Below, piece after piece: positions 42,619 through 53,919 of a DNA stretch of 64,000 bases. Numbering within the stretch: position 1 is the stretch's first letter; each line of letters starts with the position of its first letter. The notes beneath the pieces are model-generated. The model did no database searches. It worked only from the letters and a program-made list of their open reading frames with translations, and was not told where the DNA came from. Source of the DNA: Megaustenia siamemsis (Eukaryota > Mollusca > Gastropoda > Stylommatophora > Ariophantidae); the NCBI GenBank assembly GCA_032433765.1, contig JAVIAB010000101.1, positions 61,768,092 through 61,832,091 on the forward strand. The letters are read 5' to 3'. A program made the position numbers and the translations under genes.

Positions 42619-43112
42619 GACGAGCTCATCGTGTGATGTCGGATGATAATTGAACGCCTAGACGAGGTCATCGTGTGATGTCGGATGATAATTGAACGCC
42701 TAGACGAGCTCATCGTGTGATATCGGATGATACCTGAACGCCAGACGAGCTCATCGTGTGATATCGGATGATACCTGAACGCCAGACGAGCTCATCGTGA
42801 GATGTCGGATGATAATTGAACGCCTAGACGAGCTCATCGTAAGATGTCAGATGATAATTGAACGCCTAGACGAGCTCATCGTAAGATGTCAGATGATAAT
42901 TGAACGCCTAGACGAGCTCATCGTAAGATGTCAGATGATAATTGAACGCCTAGACGAGCTCATCGTGTGATGTCGGATGATAATTGAACGCCTAGACGAG
43001 CTCATTGTGTGTTGTTGGATGATAATTGAACGCCTAGACGAGCTCATCTTGTGATGTCGGATGATGCTTGAACTTCTAGACGAGCTCATCGTGTGGTGCC
43101 GGATGATGCTTG
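42619..43112 (+). repeat. 42-bp minisatellite seeded by the RT fragment, about 12 copies
   Basis: The unit GACGAGCTCATCGTGTGATG then TCGGATGATAATTGAACGCC and TA is 42 bases, 14 codons. In the RT frame it reads LDELIV-stop-CRMIIER, the same string as LDDLIVWCRMI just upstream with TGG changed to TGA. Early copies are 40-41 bp (CCAG for CCTAG). Later copies carry CGTAAGATGTCAG. Confidence 0.92.
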
Positions 43113-43169
43113 AATGTGGGAATAGTCAGTAAGTAGAAATTAGAAATTTCGGAGTGGGTAAAATGAAAA

Positions 43170-43340
43170 GGTAGAAAGTCGAAATGTATGGTGCGGGAAT
43201 AGTGCGAAAGTCGAAATGTTCAGTGTGGGAATAGTGCGAAAGTCGAAATGTTCAGTGTGGGAATAGTGCGAAAGTCGAAATGTTCAGTATGGAAATAGTG
43301 CGAAAGTCGAAATGTTCAGTGTGGGAATAGTGAGTATGTA
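43170..43340. repeat. 32-bp minisatellite, about 5 copies
   Basis: The unit GGGAATAGTGCGAAAGTCGA then AATGTTCAGTGT recurs every 32 bases. The outer copies are diverged. Confidence 0.92.
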
Positions 43341-43447
43341 GAAAATAGTAAGTACGTAGGAAGTATTCATGTTGTGTAATCCTGAACGCTTCTTATAGAA
43401 AGTCAATGGTACTAGTTTTGATGATAATATTGTTCTATCACAGTCAC

Positions 43448-44077
43448 CATTATCATGATTGATTACTTTCGTCTCCGCATCAAAGGTTGGCTACCTTTGA
43501 GCACCATTACATTATGTCTCTTGCATTGATGGTGCAGGTTGTCATAGACTGATTTGTCCATCTTTTGATGTTACTCATCCAATCCAATCTTCGTCTACCT
43601 CTGCCTCGTTTACCTTGTATTCTCCCCTCCACGGTAACTTTCAGTAGGCTTCTGTGTCTTTTTAACATGCCCCACAAATCTCATTTTGTCTTGCTTGAAT
43701 TGTATTTTGTAGTACTCTTTTTAATGTTAGCTGGTGTGAGACTTCATAATTTGTTTCTTTTCATTCCATCCAATTCTTAATAATCTTCTACAAATGCACA
43801 TTTCAAAGGCTTCAATTGTATTTTCTATTTTCTTTTCTAATGTTGATGTTTCCACACCATACAGGAACGTTGAGACGATATAACATCTGTTGTTCTTAGT
43901 TTTAGCTCTGCTGTTATTTGTTTTGATGTTAGTATATTTTTTTCATGGCATTAGAATTATATATTGCCAATCCTGTTCTTTTGTTTATTTCAGTTTTACA
44001 TTTTCCATCATTGGGTATTGTATTTCCAAGGTAGTTGTAGTTCTGGACTGTCTCCAGGTCTATTCATTCAACTTTAA
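43448..44077 (-). mobile_element. Family C retrotransposon with 12-bp target duplication
   Basis: From left to right it shows the degenerate tail CATTATCATGATTGATTACT, then GCATCAAAGGTTGGCTACCT and GTCCATCTTTTGATGTTACT. The reverse complement then reads through MWI/C..R.L.RIGW, FLYGVETSTLE-like and YNYLGNTI-type blocks. Perfect duplications TATCACAGTCAC lie at 43436-43447 and 44078-44089. It is the longest uninterrupted C copy in the window (630 bp). Frames are broken. Confidence 0.96.
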
Positions 44078-44089
44078 TATCACAGTCAC

Positions 44090-44904
44090 ACCCTATAAAT
44101 ATAGTTATGTTTATTCGAAGGCCTCGGTATCACAACAAACGAATGGAAATCCATAATTGCACAATCTCCCGCTCCAGTGGAATCATCCGAGTTAACAATT
44201 CATCGTATATCCAAACAAAGAAAGCCAGCTGCAGTCCTCATCGTTGCAGATACAGCACACTTAAAAATACATAAGGCGTTTCTGCACCGAATTGAATGCA
44301 CCTGAACTGTCCTTCGTCATACATCATCATTCATCGTAAGCAACCAGAATTTAGAAACACCATCACGATGAATCACACAGCTCACAGTCTGCACAGAGCA
44401 CTGCTCAGTAGCTTCTGCAGCAAGCCGGACTTGGAATATGAGGAAACTGCGACAATGAAGGACACAAGGTGTCTTTTCACATAGTGACTCAATGGTTCAC
44501 TGTCGCTTAATTATAAATATAAGTTAACGCAACATGTCACTCGTTTTTGTAAAATAACCTTCACACACACTTCCTGCACAGTTTGGAGAGCACACAAGTT
44601 TAATCACTTAATATTCACATCCACAAGAGAGATAAACCTAATTGCTTACATTTCCAGCCACTACTGCAATCTAAATTAGAAGATGAAGTAATTTATATTC
44701 AAATAATTAATGTGATCCATTAACGTACTATCTGTGATCCATTAACGTACTATCTGTGATCCATTACTATCTGTGCAGAAAAAAAGAAAACATAAAGGTT
44801 ACCCCTTGTTATCATCTTGTTTTCACGTTTTTTTTTCAACTAATAACTTTTTTTTCGAGGCAGTTTTATTTGTCCACCTTTTCTACAAAAGAAATGTTAG
44901 TATC
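44090..44904. other. unannotated spacer with a short repeat
   Basis: A 22-bp unit (TGTGATCCATTAACGTACTA plus TC) is repeated about three times at 44711-44770. Nothing else recognised. Confidence 0.4.
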
Positions 44905-45260
44905 AGTTTTCTTTTTTTATCTTCTTTAACTCTTCGTTTACCTTTCAGCTTATAGAAGATATTTAATTGGCGATCTTTTCCTATTCTGTTGGTCTATGCT
45001 ACTTCTTTGTTTTCTAATATTCTGCCAATCCATCGTTTCGTTGTGGACCCTTGAGTCGTATGTTTTCGTAACGTTTATTATAATCAAGTGCTGTTATGTT
45101 TTGGTCTCTCAGTCTTATCTCGTGGTGAAAACATGTTTATCTGATGCTTATGTATAAACTCTATGACGGAAATTATTCATAGCTTTGTTTCAGTTCTTCA
45201 ATTCTGACCTTATCTCGTTGGTTGTTTCCAGTCATCGGTCTAACATATTCTTCTGATGAG
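44905..45260 (-). mobile_element. Family A retrotransposon, 3' fragment
   Basis: The reverse complement matches the 3' region of the A copies at 4556 and 26140. Blocks are the C-terminal AGCAACAGA-type stretch near 45000, the AAACGTTACGAAAACATACG block with AAGGGTCCACAACGAAACGA, then ATAAACATGTTTTCACCACG. Coding is badly decayed. Confidence 0.78.
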
Positions 45261-45394
45261 CAGGGTGCCTCCAGCTAGCAAGTGCTGTATAGAGAGTGTC
45301 CTATCACTATCATCATTGATTGATCATCATTAGAAATGTTACATGTTTTATAGCTCTACAGCAAACACAAGGTCAACGTCTATAGTTGTATTTA

Positions 45395-45917
45395 TCATCA
45401 TCAGGTACGGGCCTGCTGGAGTAGGCGATCATATCCCTCCACAACTATCGATTACGACAGTTATTTATCATTGCTGCTGTTGACCTTCTGCCAAGCCATT
45501 CTATAAATCTGTCTGGTATCTTTTCTCTTTGCTTCCCTCTACTTCTTCGTCCCTCAATTTTCCCAGTTGTTATAATACGCCTTCTCATTACATACCCAAA
45601 AATGATTATTGTTTCTTCCTAATATTGGAAATTAGCTCTCTTTTTGCTTTGACCTCTCTCAGAACATCTTCATTACTCTTCTTAGCTGTTCATGGTATTC
45701 TCAAAATTCTTCTATAAAACCACATTTCTACAGACTCCAGTAATTTTCTTATCTGTTGCCCTATTGTCCATGATTCACATCCATATGTTAAGACAGGCTC
45801 TACATAACATTTAATAACTCTTTTTCCTTGGTTCTATTGTCAAAAATGGATTGCATATAATATTACTCATTTTTTGGAAAGCTGTTTTTTGCCTGAGCCA
45901 TTCTGCATCTCACCTTT
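45395..45917 (-). mobile_element. Family B retrotransposon with 10- to 11-bp target duplication
   Basis: The left tail TCATCATCAGGTACGGGCC is followed by the CCTCCACAACTATCGATTAC and TCTTAGCTGTTCATGGTATT blocks, then CCATATGTTAAGACAGGCTC and a KMIR..-type upstream part. Duplications GTTGTATTTA lie at 45385-45394 and 45918-45927 (one more T may belong to each). At 523 bp it is the longest clean B copy and reaches up to the MAQAK-type block. Confidence 0.94.
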
Positions 45918-45987
45918 GTTGTATTTATGCCGAGGTTTATACTGAGGTAATATATAGTATATGTGTAATTGTACATGATTTATTTTC

Positions 45988-46290
45988 ATATAAAGCTACA
46001 CCATTAAAACATGACATTTCCTATGACAGCACGAGTCATATAAAGCTGCACCATTAAAACATGACATTTCCTATGACAGCACGAATCATATATAGCTACA
46101 CCATTAAAACATGACATTTCCTATGACTGCACGAATCATATAAAGCTACACCATTAAAACATGACATTTCCTATGACAGCACGAATCATATAAAGCTACA
46201 CCATTAAAACATGACATTTCCTATGACAGCACGAATCATATAAAGCTACACCATTAAAACATGACATTTCCTATGACTGCACGAATCAAA
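45988..46290. repeat. 50-bp minisatellite, about 6 copies
   Basis: The unit ATAAAGCTACACCATTAAAA then CATGACATTTCCTATGACAG and CACGAATCAT recurs every 50 bases, with GACTGC replacing GACAGC in two copies. Confidence 0.96.
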
Positions 46291-46346
46291 CTACAGTTTG
46301 TGGTGGGGGTAAAAACCAAACCCCCCAAAAAGTGTCTTATTGGTCG

Positions 46347-46506
46347 TGCACGTAAACCTTCCGTTACATTAGTGCACGTAAACCTTCCGTTACATTAGTG
46401 CACGTAAACCTTCCGTTACATTAGTGCACGTAAACCTTCCGTTACATTAGTGCACGTAAACCTTCCGTTACATTAGTGCACGTAAACATTCCGTTACATT
46501 AGTGCA
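46347..46506. repeat. 26-bp minisatellite, about 6 copies
   Basis: The unit AGTGCACGTAAACCTTCCGT then TACATT recurs every 26 bases, nearly perfect. Confidence 0.97.
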
Positions 46507-47432
46507 CAATCGATAGGCAACGTATCAAATATTGACAAGTACGTTTCTTCAAAGAAGAATAATGAACTAAATACAGAGAGTGAACAGTTTTGGAGTTGCG
46601 TGTTTTAATTTCAACTATTCACGAATTTGGCCATTTTTTCGCTTATTAATCAGATCTCCCCAGTGAGAAACAAAGGAGTGGCAGGGCGTTCTTTTTTTGT
46701 AGCTTCAGTTAAAACGAGAGCACAACAAAATGTATTTAAATTTGCTTTTTTTTTACGTCCCAGCTATTATTATTTCCTTCCATATGTAGACAACATAAAT
46801 CAACACATATCTGTCGAAGGTTATAATTCATGTTTAGCTTGTCTCAGTGAGTGCGACAACAACCAACTGTTTTAGAGCAGTTCATATACTTGTAAGCAGA
46901 ACAAACATGTTATTTTTGTATCATTAGGTCTTTCATTAGTACAAGTGCCTATCACTTACTTCACAGAATGGAAATATCTTGAATTAAACTTTTGAGATAT
47001 TCGATCCGAATCTGAAGTCAATGGTTCCAAGTGTGTTGAGTCGGTGTGTTATTTGCACCGTGCTGTCTACACATAGACGGATTATCTACCCATTATCCGA
47101 CATTTCGTGTCAACCGCTATCCGATCAGTTCCATCGTTGACTAAGTTAAACTGCACGTTTCCATAACATTTTGTGGCGACGTTTGGTAAATCGGCTACTG
47201 ATACACTGGCGAGATTACGTCAAGCTTTTGCGAGGAAATTTTGGGTCGAACGTAGGTCTTATCTGATACGAGCTTCATTACGTCGGTCAAATGCCATTTC
47301 AAGGTAACGAGGGCTCAAGGGTGTTCTGTGTCCAAGTTGCCGGGGAAACAAAATAGTGAAGTGATATACACTGACCGTCGTTGAACACTCAATCAGCCCT
47401 CTCGTATGGATGAAATCATTTTTTGATTATGT
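46507..47432. other. unannotated spacer
   Basis: Includes an 82-codon forward frame (46627-46875) without a known motif. Composition at 47040-47400 is less AT-rich than average. Nothing assignable. Confidence 0.4.
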
Positions 47433-49525
47433 CCATCTATAGACAACAAGTTTGCCGTCTATAGACAACAATTTGACCATCTATAGGCAAAAAGTTGACT
47501 ATATATCGACAACAAGTTGACCATCTATAGACAACACGTTGACCATCTATAGACAACAATTTGACCATCTATAGGCAACAAGTTGACCATCTATCGACAA
47601 CAAGTTGACCATCTATAGACAACAAGTTGACCATCTATAGACAACAAGTTGACCATCTATAGACAACAAGTTGACCATCTATAGACAACAAGTTGACCAT
47701 CTATAGACAACAAGTTGACCATCTATAGACAACATGTTGACCATCTATAGACAACAATCTGACCATATATAGACAACAAGCTGACCATCTATAGGCAACA
47801 AGCTGACCATCTTTAGACAACAGATTATCTATAGACAACAGGCTGACCAACTTTAGGCAACAAACTGATCATCTATAGAGAACAAGTTGATCATCTATAA
47901 AGAACAAGTTGACCATCTATAGAAAACAAGTTGACCATCCATAGACAACAAGCTGACCATCCATAGACAACAAGCTGACCATCTATAGACAATAAGCTGA
48001 CCATCTATATTGAACAAGCTGATCATCTATAGACAATAAGCTGACCATCTATAGACAATAAGCTGACCATCTATAGACAACAAGCTGACCATCTATAGAG
48101 AACAAGCTTACCATTTATAGAAAACAAGCTGACAATTTATAGACAACAAGCTGACCATCTATAGACAACAAGCTGACTATAGACAAGAAGCTGACCATGT
48201 ATAGACAATAAGCTGACCATGTATAGACAATAAGCTGACCATATATAGGCAACAAGATGACCATATATAGGCAACAAGCTGACCGTCTTTAGACAACAAG
48301 CTGACCATCTTTAGACAACAAACTGATTATCTATAGACAACAAACTGATCATCTATAGAGAACAAGTTGACCATCTATAGAAAACAAGCTGATCATATAT
48401 ATATATACAGCAAGCTGACCATCTATAGACAACAAGCTGACCATCTATAGACAATAAGCTGACCATCTATATAGAACAAGCTGATCATCTATAGACAACA
48501 AGCTGACCATATATAGAGAACAAGCTGACCATATATAGAGAACAAGCTGACCATATATAGAGAACAAGCTGACCATCTATAGACAATAAGCTGACCATCT
48601 ATAGAGAACAAGCTGACCATCTATAGACAACAAGCTGACCATCTATAGACAATACGTTGACCATCTATAGAGAACAAGCTGACCATCTATAGACAACACG
48701 CTGACCATCTATAGACAATAAGTTGACAATCTATAGACAACAAGCTGACCATCTATAGAGAAAATGCTGACCATCTATAGAGAAAAAGCTGACCATCTAT
48801 AGACAACAAGCTGATCATCTATAGACAATAAGCTGACCATCTATAGACAACAAGTTGACCATCTATAGAGAACATGCTGATCATCTTTAGAGAACAAGCT
48901 GACCATCTATAGACAATAAAGTAACCATATATAGAGAACAAGCTGACCATCTATAGACAAAAATATGACCATATATAGACATCAAGCTGACCATGTATTG
49001 GCAACAAGCTGATCATCTATAGACAACAAGCTGACCATCTATTGTCTATCTGGTATCAGTTGTTATCTGTTGTCTATATATGATCAGTTTGTTGCCTATA
49101 GATGGTCATTGGTTATTGGTTCCATAACCAATAACCAATGACCATCTATAGGCAACAAACTGATCATATATAGACAGCAAGCTGACCATCTATAGACAAC
49201 AAGCTGACAATCTATAGACAACAAGTCGACCATCTATAGACAACAAGCTGACCATCTATAGACAAGCTGACCATCTATAGACAAGTTAACCATCTATAGA
49301 AAGCACGTTAACCATATACAGACAACAAGTTAAAAATTTATATATATTAAGTTGACCATCTATATAAATCAAGGTAACCATCTATATACATGAAGTTAAC
49401 AATTTATATCCATTAAGTTAACCATCTACATACCTCAAATTAACCATTTATATACATTAAGTTAACCATCTATATACATCAAATTGACCATCTATATACA
49501 TCAAGTTAACTATCTATATACACAC
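47433..49525. repeat. 22-bp minisatellite, about 90 copies, 2.1 kb
   Basis: The unit GACCATCTATAGACAACAAG plus CT or TT recurs every 22 bases with frequent changes (AATAAG, GAACAAG, ATATATAG). Homogeneity falls toward the right end, where units become CATCTATATACATCAAGTTAA. An inverted segment with a perfect palindrome interrupts it at 49030-49176. Confidence 0.97.
49071..49176. repeat. perfect 51-bp inverted repeat with a 4-base centre
   Basis: The left arm 49071-49121 begins TGTCTATATATGATCAGTTT and ends GGTTATTGGTT. The right arm 49126-49176 begins AACCAATAACC and ends ATATATAGACA. The arms are exact reverse complements with CCAT between them. The outer 35 bases of each arm are array monomers in opposite orientation; the inner part contains CCAAT-like sequence absent from the array. 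RNA or single-stranded DNA would form a 51-bp hairpin. Confidence 0.98.
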
Positions 49526-49603
49526 CGATTCTGCACAATTCAGATGTTCGCGCGAATTAGTCACGTGGGTATGTAGTGGTTATTCGGTGTATTGTGTTTT
49601 CTA

Positions 49604-51713
49604 TAGTCCGTTTCATAACTTGTGCCCAACTTTTAAAATCGGTATCTTTTTAACCACTTTTTGTAAGTTGTTCAAAATTGGCATGTAAAGTTATAAAGAT
49701 TAGAACCCAACAGGGAATTAATTTCATTAAAAAAAACATTTGGTTATTATTGTTGCTTATTTGATTTATATAAATTTATAACGACCCATTGATGTAGTTA
49801 AAACTTAGTGTTTACAGTATTTAAGTTAAAAATAGCGATTACAAATCAATACACGCTCAAATTTACGATTTTGCACGCTTTCCGCGTGAGTTTTCTGACA
49901 CAATTAGACACAATTAGAAAACACGAGGCATTGTGTGTTCATTTCCGTTAATTCAGCGGCGTAACGTGGAACAATAACATTTATCATGAGTCTTAAAATG
50001 AAATTCTGCAGTTTACAAAACATCGCAATAAAAATGTATGGCTATTTTTGCAAAGAGGCTAAACGAGGAAGATTATTTCATTCTTTAGAAAACCCTGAGA
50101 ATAGGACAAGACACATTTTGGATTTATCTAAACGGTCATTTAATCGCTGGATTCAAGCACGTGACCGTCAATGTTCCAAATATACAAAATCACAAGGAAG
50201 AGCAAAAATGTTGGATAAATTCGACAGTGAACTTATTAGAAGTGAAATTCGCAAAATGTTGGGTATGAATGAAACTGTTATAATAAGAAAATTAAAAGTA
50301 TCGCTGAAAAAGAACAACAGTATTGAAATATCAAAGTCTACATTATGGAGGAATGTGAGAGCTGCAGGCTTTACATTCAGAAAGTATTCCAATGGACGAA
50401 ACATCATCTGTGAGAAGCCACATATAGTAGTCATGAGAAGCAAGTACTTACGTGAAGTAAAAGAGGTGCGCAAGCAAGGTTATGATATTGTGTACTTGGA
50501 TGAAACATGGATCAATGCTCACCACACTAACCAAAGGGAATGGCAGTCATCAGATTGAAAGATTAAGAGATTAATACCTAGCAGCAAAGGACAGCGCTTG
50601 ATAATTGCTCATGCAGGTAGTCGACAACATGGACTAATACAGAATGCAGAGCTCATTTTCTTTCAAAATCCATAGACAATCGGGATTATCACTCTGAGAT
50701 GAATGGTCACATATTTAGACATTGGATTGAAAATTCTGTTCTCCCAGCACTAGATCGACCATATTGCCTAATAATGGACAATGCAGCGTACCACAACATT
50801 GTTGCACTTGAAGATAAAGTCCCGACGTCATCCAGTACAAAAGATGCTATTAAGATATGGCTCACAAAGGAGCACATACAATTTAATAACATGTACTTAA
50901 AACCTGAATTACTATCTATAGTAAAGCAAAAACAGAGGACAAAAATTTTTAAAATAGATAAGATTATCCAAGAGCACGGTCATATAAGTTTGAGGCTGCC
51001 ACCTTACCATGCTCATTTAAATCCAATAGAACTAATCTGGGCAAGATTAAAAGGACAAGTGGCAGATGAAAATACAACATTCAAAATATGCGATGTAAAG
51101 ACTCTTGCTAATCTCGCTTTATTAAATATAGACAAAGATTATTGGGCTAAATGTGAAGACCACGTCTTAAAACAGGAAGAGGAATATTGGAAAAATGATG
51201 GTTTGTGGAATGTTCAACCCCAAACAGTTATTAATCTTTTAGACTCGTCTGATTCAGAATGAAAGTATATAGCCCCCACAATGTTGGCCCCTATATTACC
51301 TTAAATTATTTCAATAAACGGTCCTTTTCAGGACCACACAACTATGAAAATTGGACATACAGTTATACCTTGATATTATCGTCCGTCCTCGAACTGAGCA
51401 GACAATAATTCTCCTGGTGTTTTGTTTTATCCAGTTATTTCCTCATTACGGCCACGCCTTTACCTAGTGAAAATTAATCGTAGACCAGCAAATACGGTAA
51501 TTTCTATTCTTTAGGGCTTCACAATTTACAATTTTGACAAACATCAAAGAAATATCGCCGCTTTAAGAAAACTGCAGTTGCAAGATATTTGTTAAATATA
51601 CATTTAAAGGGTCTTTTGCATTCTAATAACATTTGGAAAATTTCAAAAGTATTTAACAAACGGTTAGAGAGTAATAGCGTTTTGAAGTTGGGCATATGTT
51701 TTGAAACGAGCTA
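49604..51713 (+). mobile_element. Tc1/mariner-superfamily transposon with TIRs, Sailor-like
   Basis: The ends are imperfect inverted repeats. Left TAGTCCGTTTCATAACTTGT then GCCCAACTT pairs with the right end, whose complement is TAGCTCGTTTCAAAACATAT then GCCCAACTT (24 of 29 identical). TA duplications flank it at 49602-49603 and 51714-51715. The element is 2110 bp and carries one transposase gene, now broken. TA target use and a D-E-T-W / M-D-N / N-P-I-E triad place it in the IS630-Tc1-mariner superfamily. Confidence 0.93.
49986..51262 (+). pseudogene. DD(83)E transposase, broken by one stop and one frameshift
   Basis: N-terminal part 49986-50558: a helical DNA-binding region (residues about 1-65, with NRTRHILDLSKRSFNRWIQA), a second basic helical region with KSTLWRNVRAAGFTFRKYSN, and the first catalytic Asp in VYLDETWINAHH at about 172. 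A TGA stop at 50556 follows WQSSD. The same frame continues to about 50665 (RLIIAHAGS, the GLIQ block), then shifts. The second part 50699-51262 has the second Asp in CLIMDNAAYHN and the Glu in HLNPIELIWARLKGQV, with 83 residues between them. That spacing is far from the usual 34-39 of Tc1/mariner and near the DD82E group called Sailor. Only two lesions suggest moderate age. Confidence 0.9.
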
Positions 51714-51715
51714 TA

Positions 51716-52138
51716 GATAAGATAGCTGATTCAACGATGCCTCTGTAGGGAGATTAAGAATGCCTTTCTTTACAAGTGTTTACATCACTATAAAATACTG
51801 TCCCAAATTGTCAATAAAAAATAAAATAAACAGTGACTGTGTGTGGATTGTATCATTACTGTAAATACATTCTAAACTGGACCGAGTGTAACAGTACCAA
51901 TTTTTAATGTGAAACATAGTGAGATAGTCTACGTCAATTGGACATGCACATGGTGATAATGTTAACAAAGCTAATGATCTACTCAATTGCATGTTTAAAT
52001 GAGACAAACAGGTACAGTTTTAATTTTAAAAATAGCAGTACATATTGATGGATTATTATTTGATATTTTGTTTCAATTTATGAACAACGATTTAATAAAA
52101 GGAAAATGAGCACAAGAAATATGTTTTTATTTCTATTG
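51716..52138. other. unannotated spacer
   Basis: No feature recognised. Confidence 0.35.
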
Positions 52139-52495
52139 CTGCGATACACTAACTGAATTAACAGAGTTATTGAATAATTGTACATATGCTGATAACTTCT
52201 AAATAATGCAGCGACACACTAACTGAATTAACAGAGTTATGGAATAATTGTACATATGCTGATAACTTCTAAATAATACTGCGACACACTAACTGAATTA
52301 ACAGTGTTATTGAATAATTGTACATATGCTGATAACTTCTAAATAATACTGCGACACACTAGCTGAATTAACAGTGTTATTGAATAATTGTGCATATGCT
52401 GATAACTTCTAAATAATACTGCGACACACTAGCTGAATTAACAGTGTTATTGAATAATTGTACATATGCTGATAACTTCTAAATAATTCATCGAT
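52139..52495. repeat. 70-bp minisatellite, about 5 copies
   Basis: The unit ACTGCGACACACTAACTGAA then TTAACAGAGTTATTGAATAA and TTGTACATATGCTGATAACT and TCTAAATAAT recurs every 70 bases with few changes. Confidence 0.96.
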
Positions 52496-53454
52496 ACATT
52501 GGTTTATTCAACTTTATATATATGACAAGAAAATTACAAGATAAGAACCAATCTCCATGTCTGACAGCATTATAACGACACTACAGACCAACAAAGCTTC
52601 ATAACGTACATCATTATAAAAGCACTATCGACCAGAAACAAAATACATATCTTACAATTCTACATACATATGATATGAAGGCAGTGCTATCTAGTTATAT
52701 AGAGCATTGAATACAAATTACTTCAGTAGATTATCACGAAAACCTAACCTGATCAGACTCCACCCCTGACATCTGCTATCCTTGGCATGATAGACTAACA
52801 GGTTATTGAAACACGTCTTGGCAGCATGAGGCTTATAATAACACCAGCCATGTATGTCTTTAGAAACATTCTGGTTAATTAACACAAGAAATATAGTTGT
52901 TGTCGCGTATTGTTTGTGTAAAGATGGCAACTACAGTGTCACGAACTGATTACCAGCGTGTATTACTCAATGATTAAGGGTTCTTATTCTCTAAACATAG
53001 ACTCGACATTCTACTGAACAGCTAAACTAATAGAGGAACTGAACAAAATATCTCGGTTTGGCCATATAGTTTCATCACAAAATGTACAAATTATAACAAA
53101 TAAACAGGGTTTGCACTGTGTTCATATACAGTATTTGTATTTATGACTCTCAAATTGCAGTCAATTCAAACTCAGCTCAATGAACTGATCCTATACAGTT
53201 TATTAATGTAAATCATTACAACGATTTCACAAAATCTGTTTCCCGATATTCAAAGCCAATGTTACCACCACCTAACTACAAACATATAATAGCGTGACGT
53301 CACCGCTACTTACCATTCCAGCAAAACAATAAAAACCTCATCACAACTTGATTATCGCAACATGCTACAACAAACCACGCCAGTTTAATATCCGTAAACC
53401 CACAGTTAATCTCATAATCGCGTTACTATAGAAAAAAAATATGTTTTCTTTTGC
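52496..53454. other. unannotated spacer
   Basis: AT-rich. No gene or known repeat recognised. Confidence 0.4.
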
Positions 53455-53868
53455 ATATAGTCAGTCTTAACATATGGATGTGAATCATTGACAATGGGAC
53501 ACGAGACAAGAAAACCACTGGAGGCTGTAAAAATGTGTTTTTACAGAAAAATGTTGTGAATACTATGAAAAGCTAAGAAGAGTAATGAAAACGTCCTGAA
53601 TGAGGTCAAAGCAAAGAGAGATATATTCCAATTTTGTAGTAAAATAATAAATATTTTTTGGCCCTGAAATAAGAACAGGTGGAAATATTGCGATAACTAG
53701 GAAAATCGAGGGAAGAAGAGATAGAGGAAAGCAAAGAGAAAAGATCTCAGACAGAAATAGAGAATAGGCAGAAGGTCAACAACAGGAATGATAAATAACT
53801 GTCGAAATTGAAAGTTGCGGAGAGACATGATCACCTACGCCAACAGGTTCGATACATGATGATGACAG
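53455..53868 (+). mobile_element. Family B retrotransposon, 5'-truncated
   Basis: Reads CAGTCTTAACATATGGATGT, then the TGTTTTTACAGAAAAATGTT block, TGAGGTCAAAGCAAAGAGAG and GATCACCTACGCCAACAGGT. It ends with CATGATGATGACAG. The coding frame is lost to many small indels. It is more decayed than the nested B copy at 23806. Confidence 0.9.
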
Positions 53869-53919
53869 CAAGATCATCATCATATGTCAACATGTTTCCA
53901 GGTCGCTAAATCCTGAACT

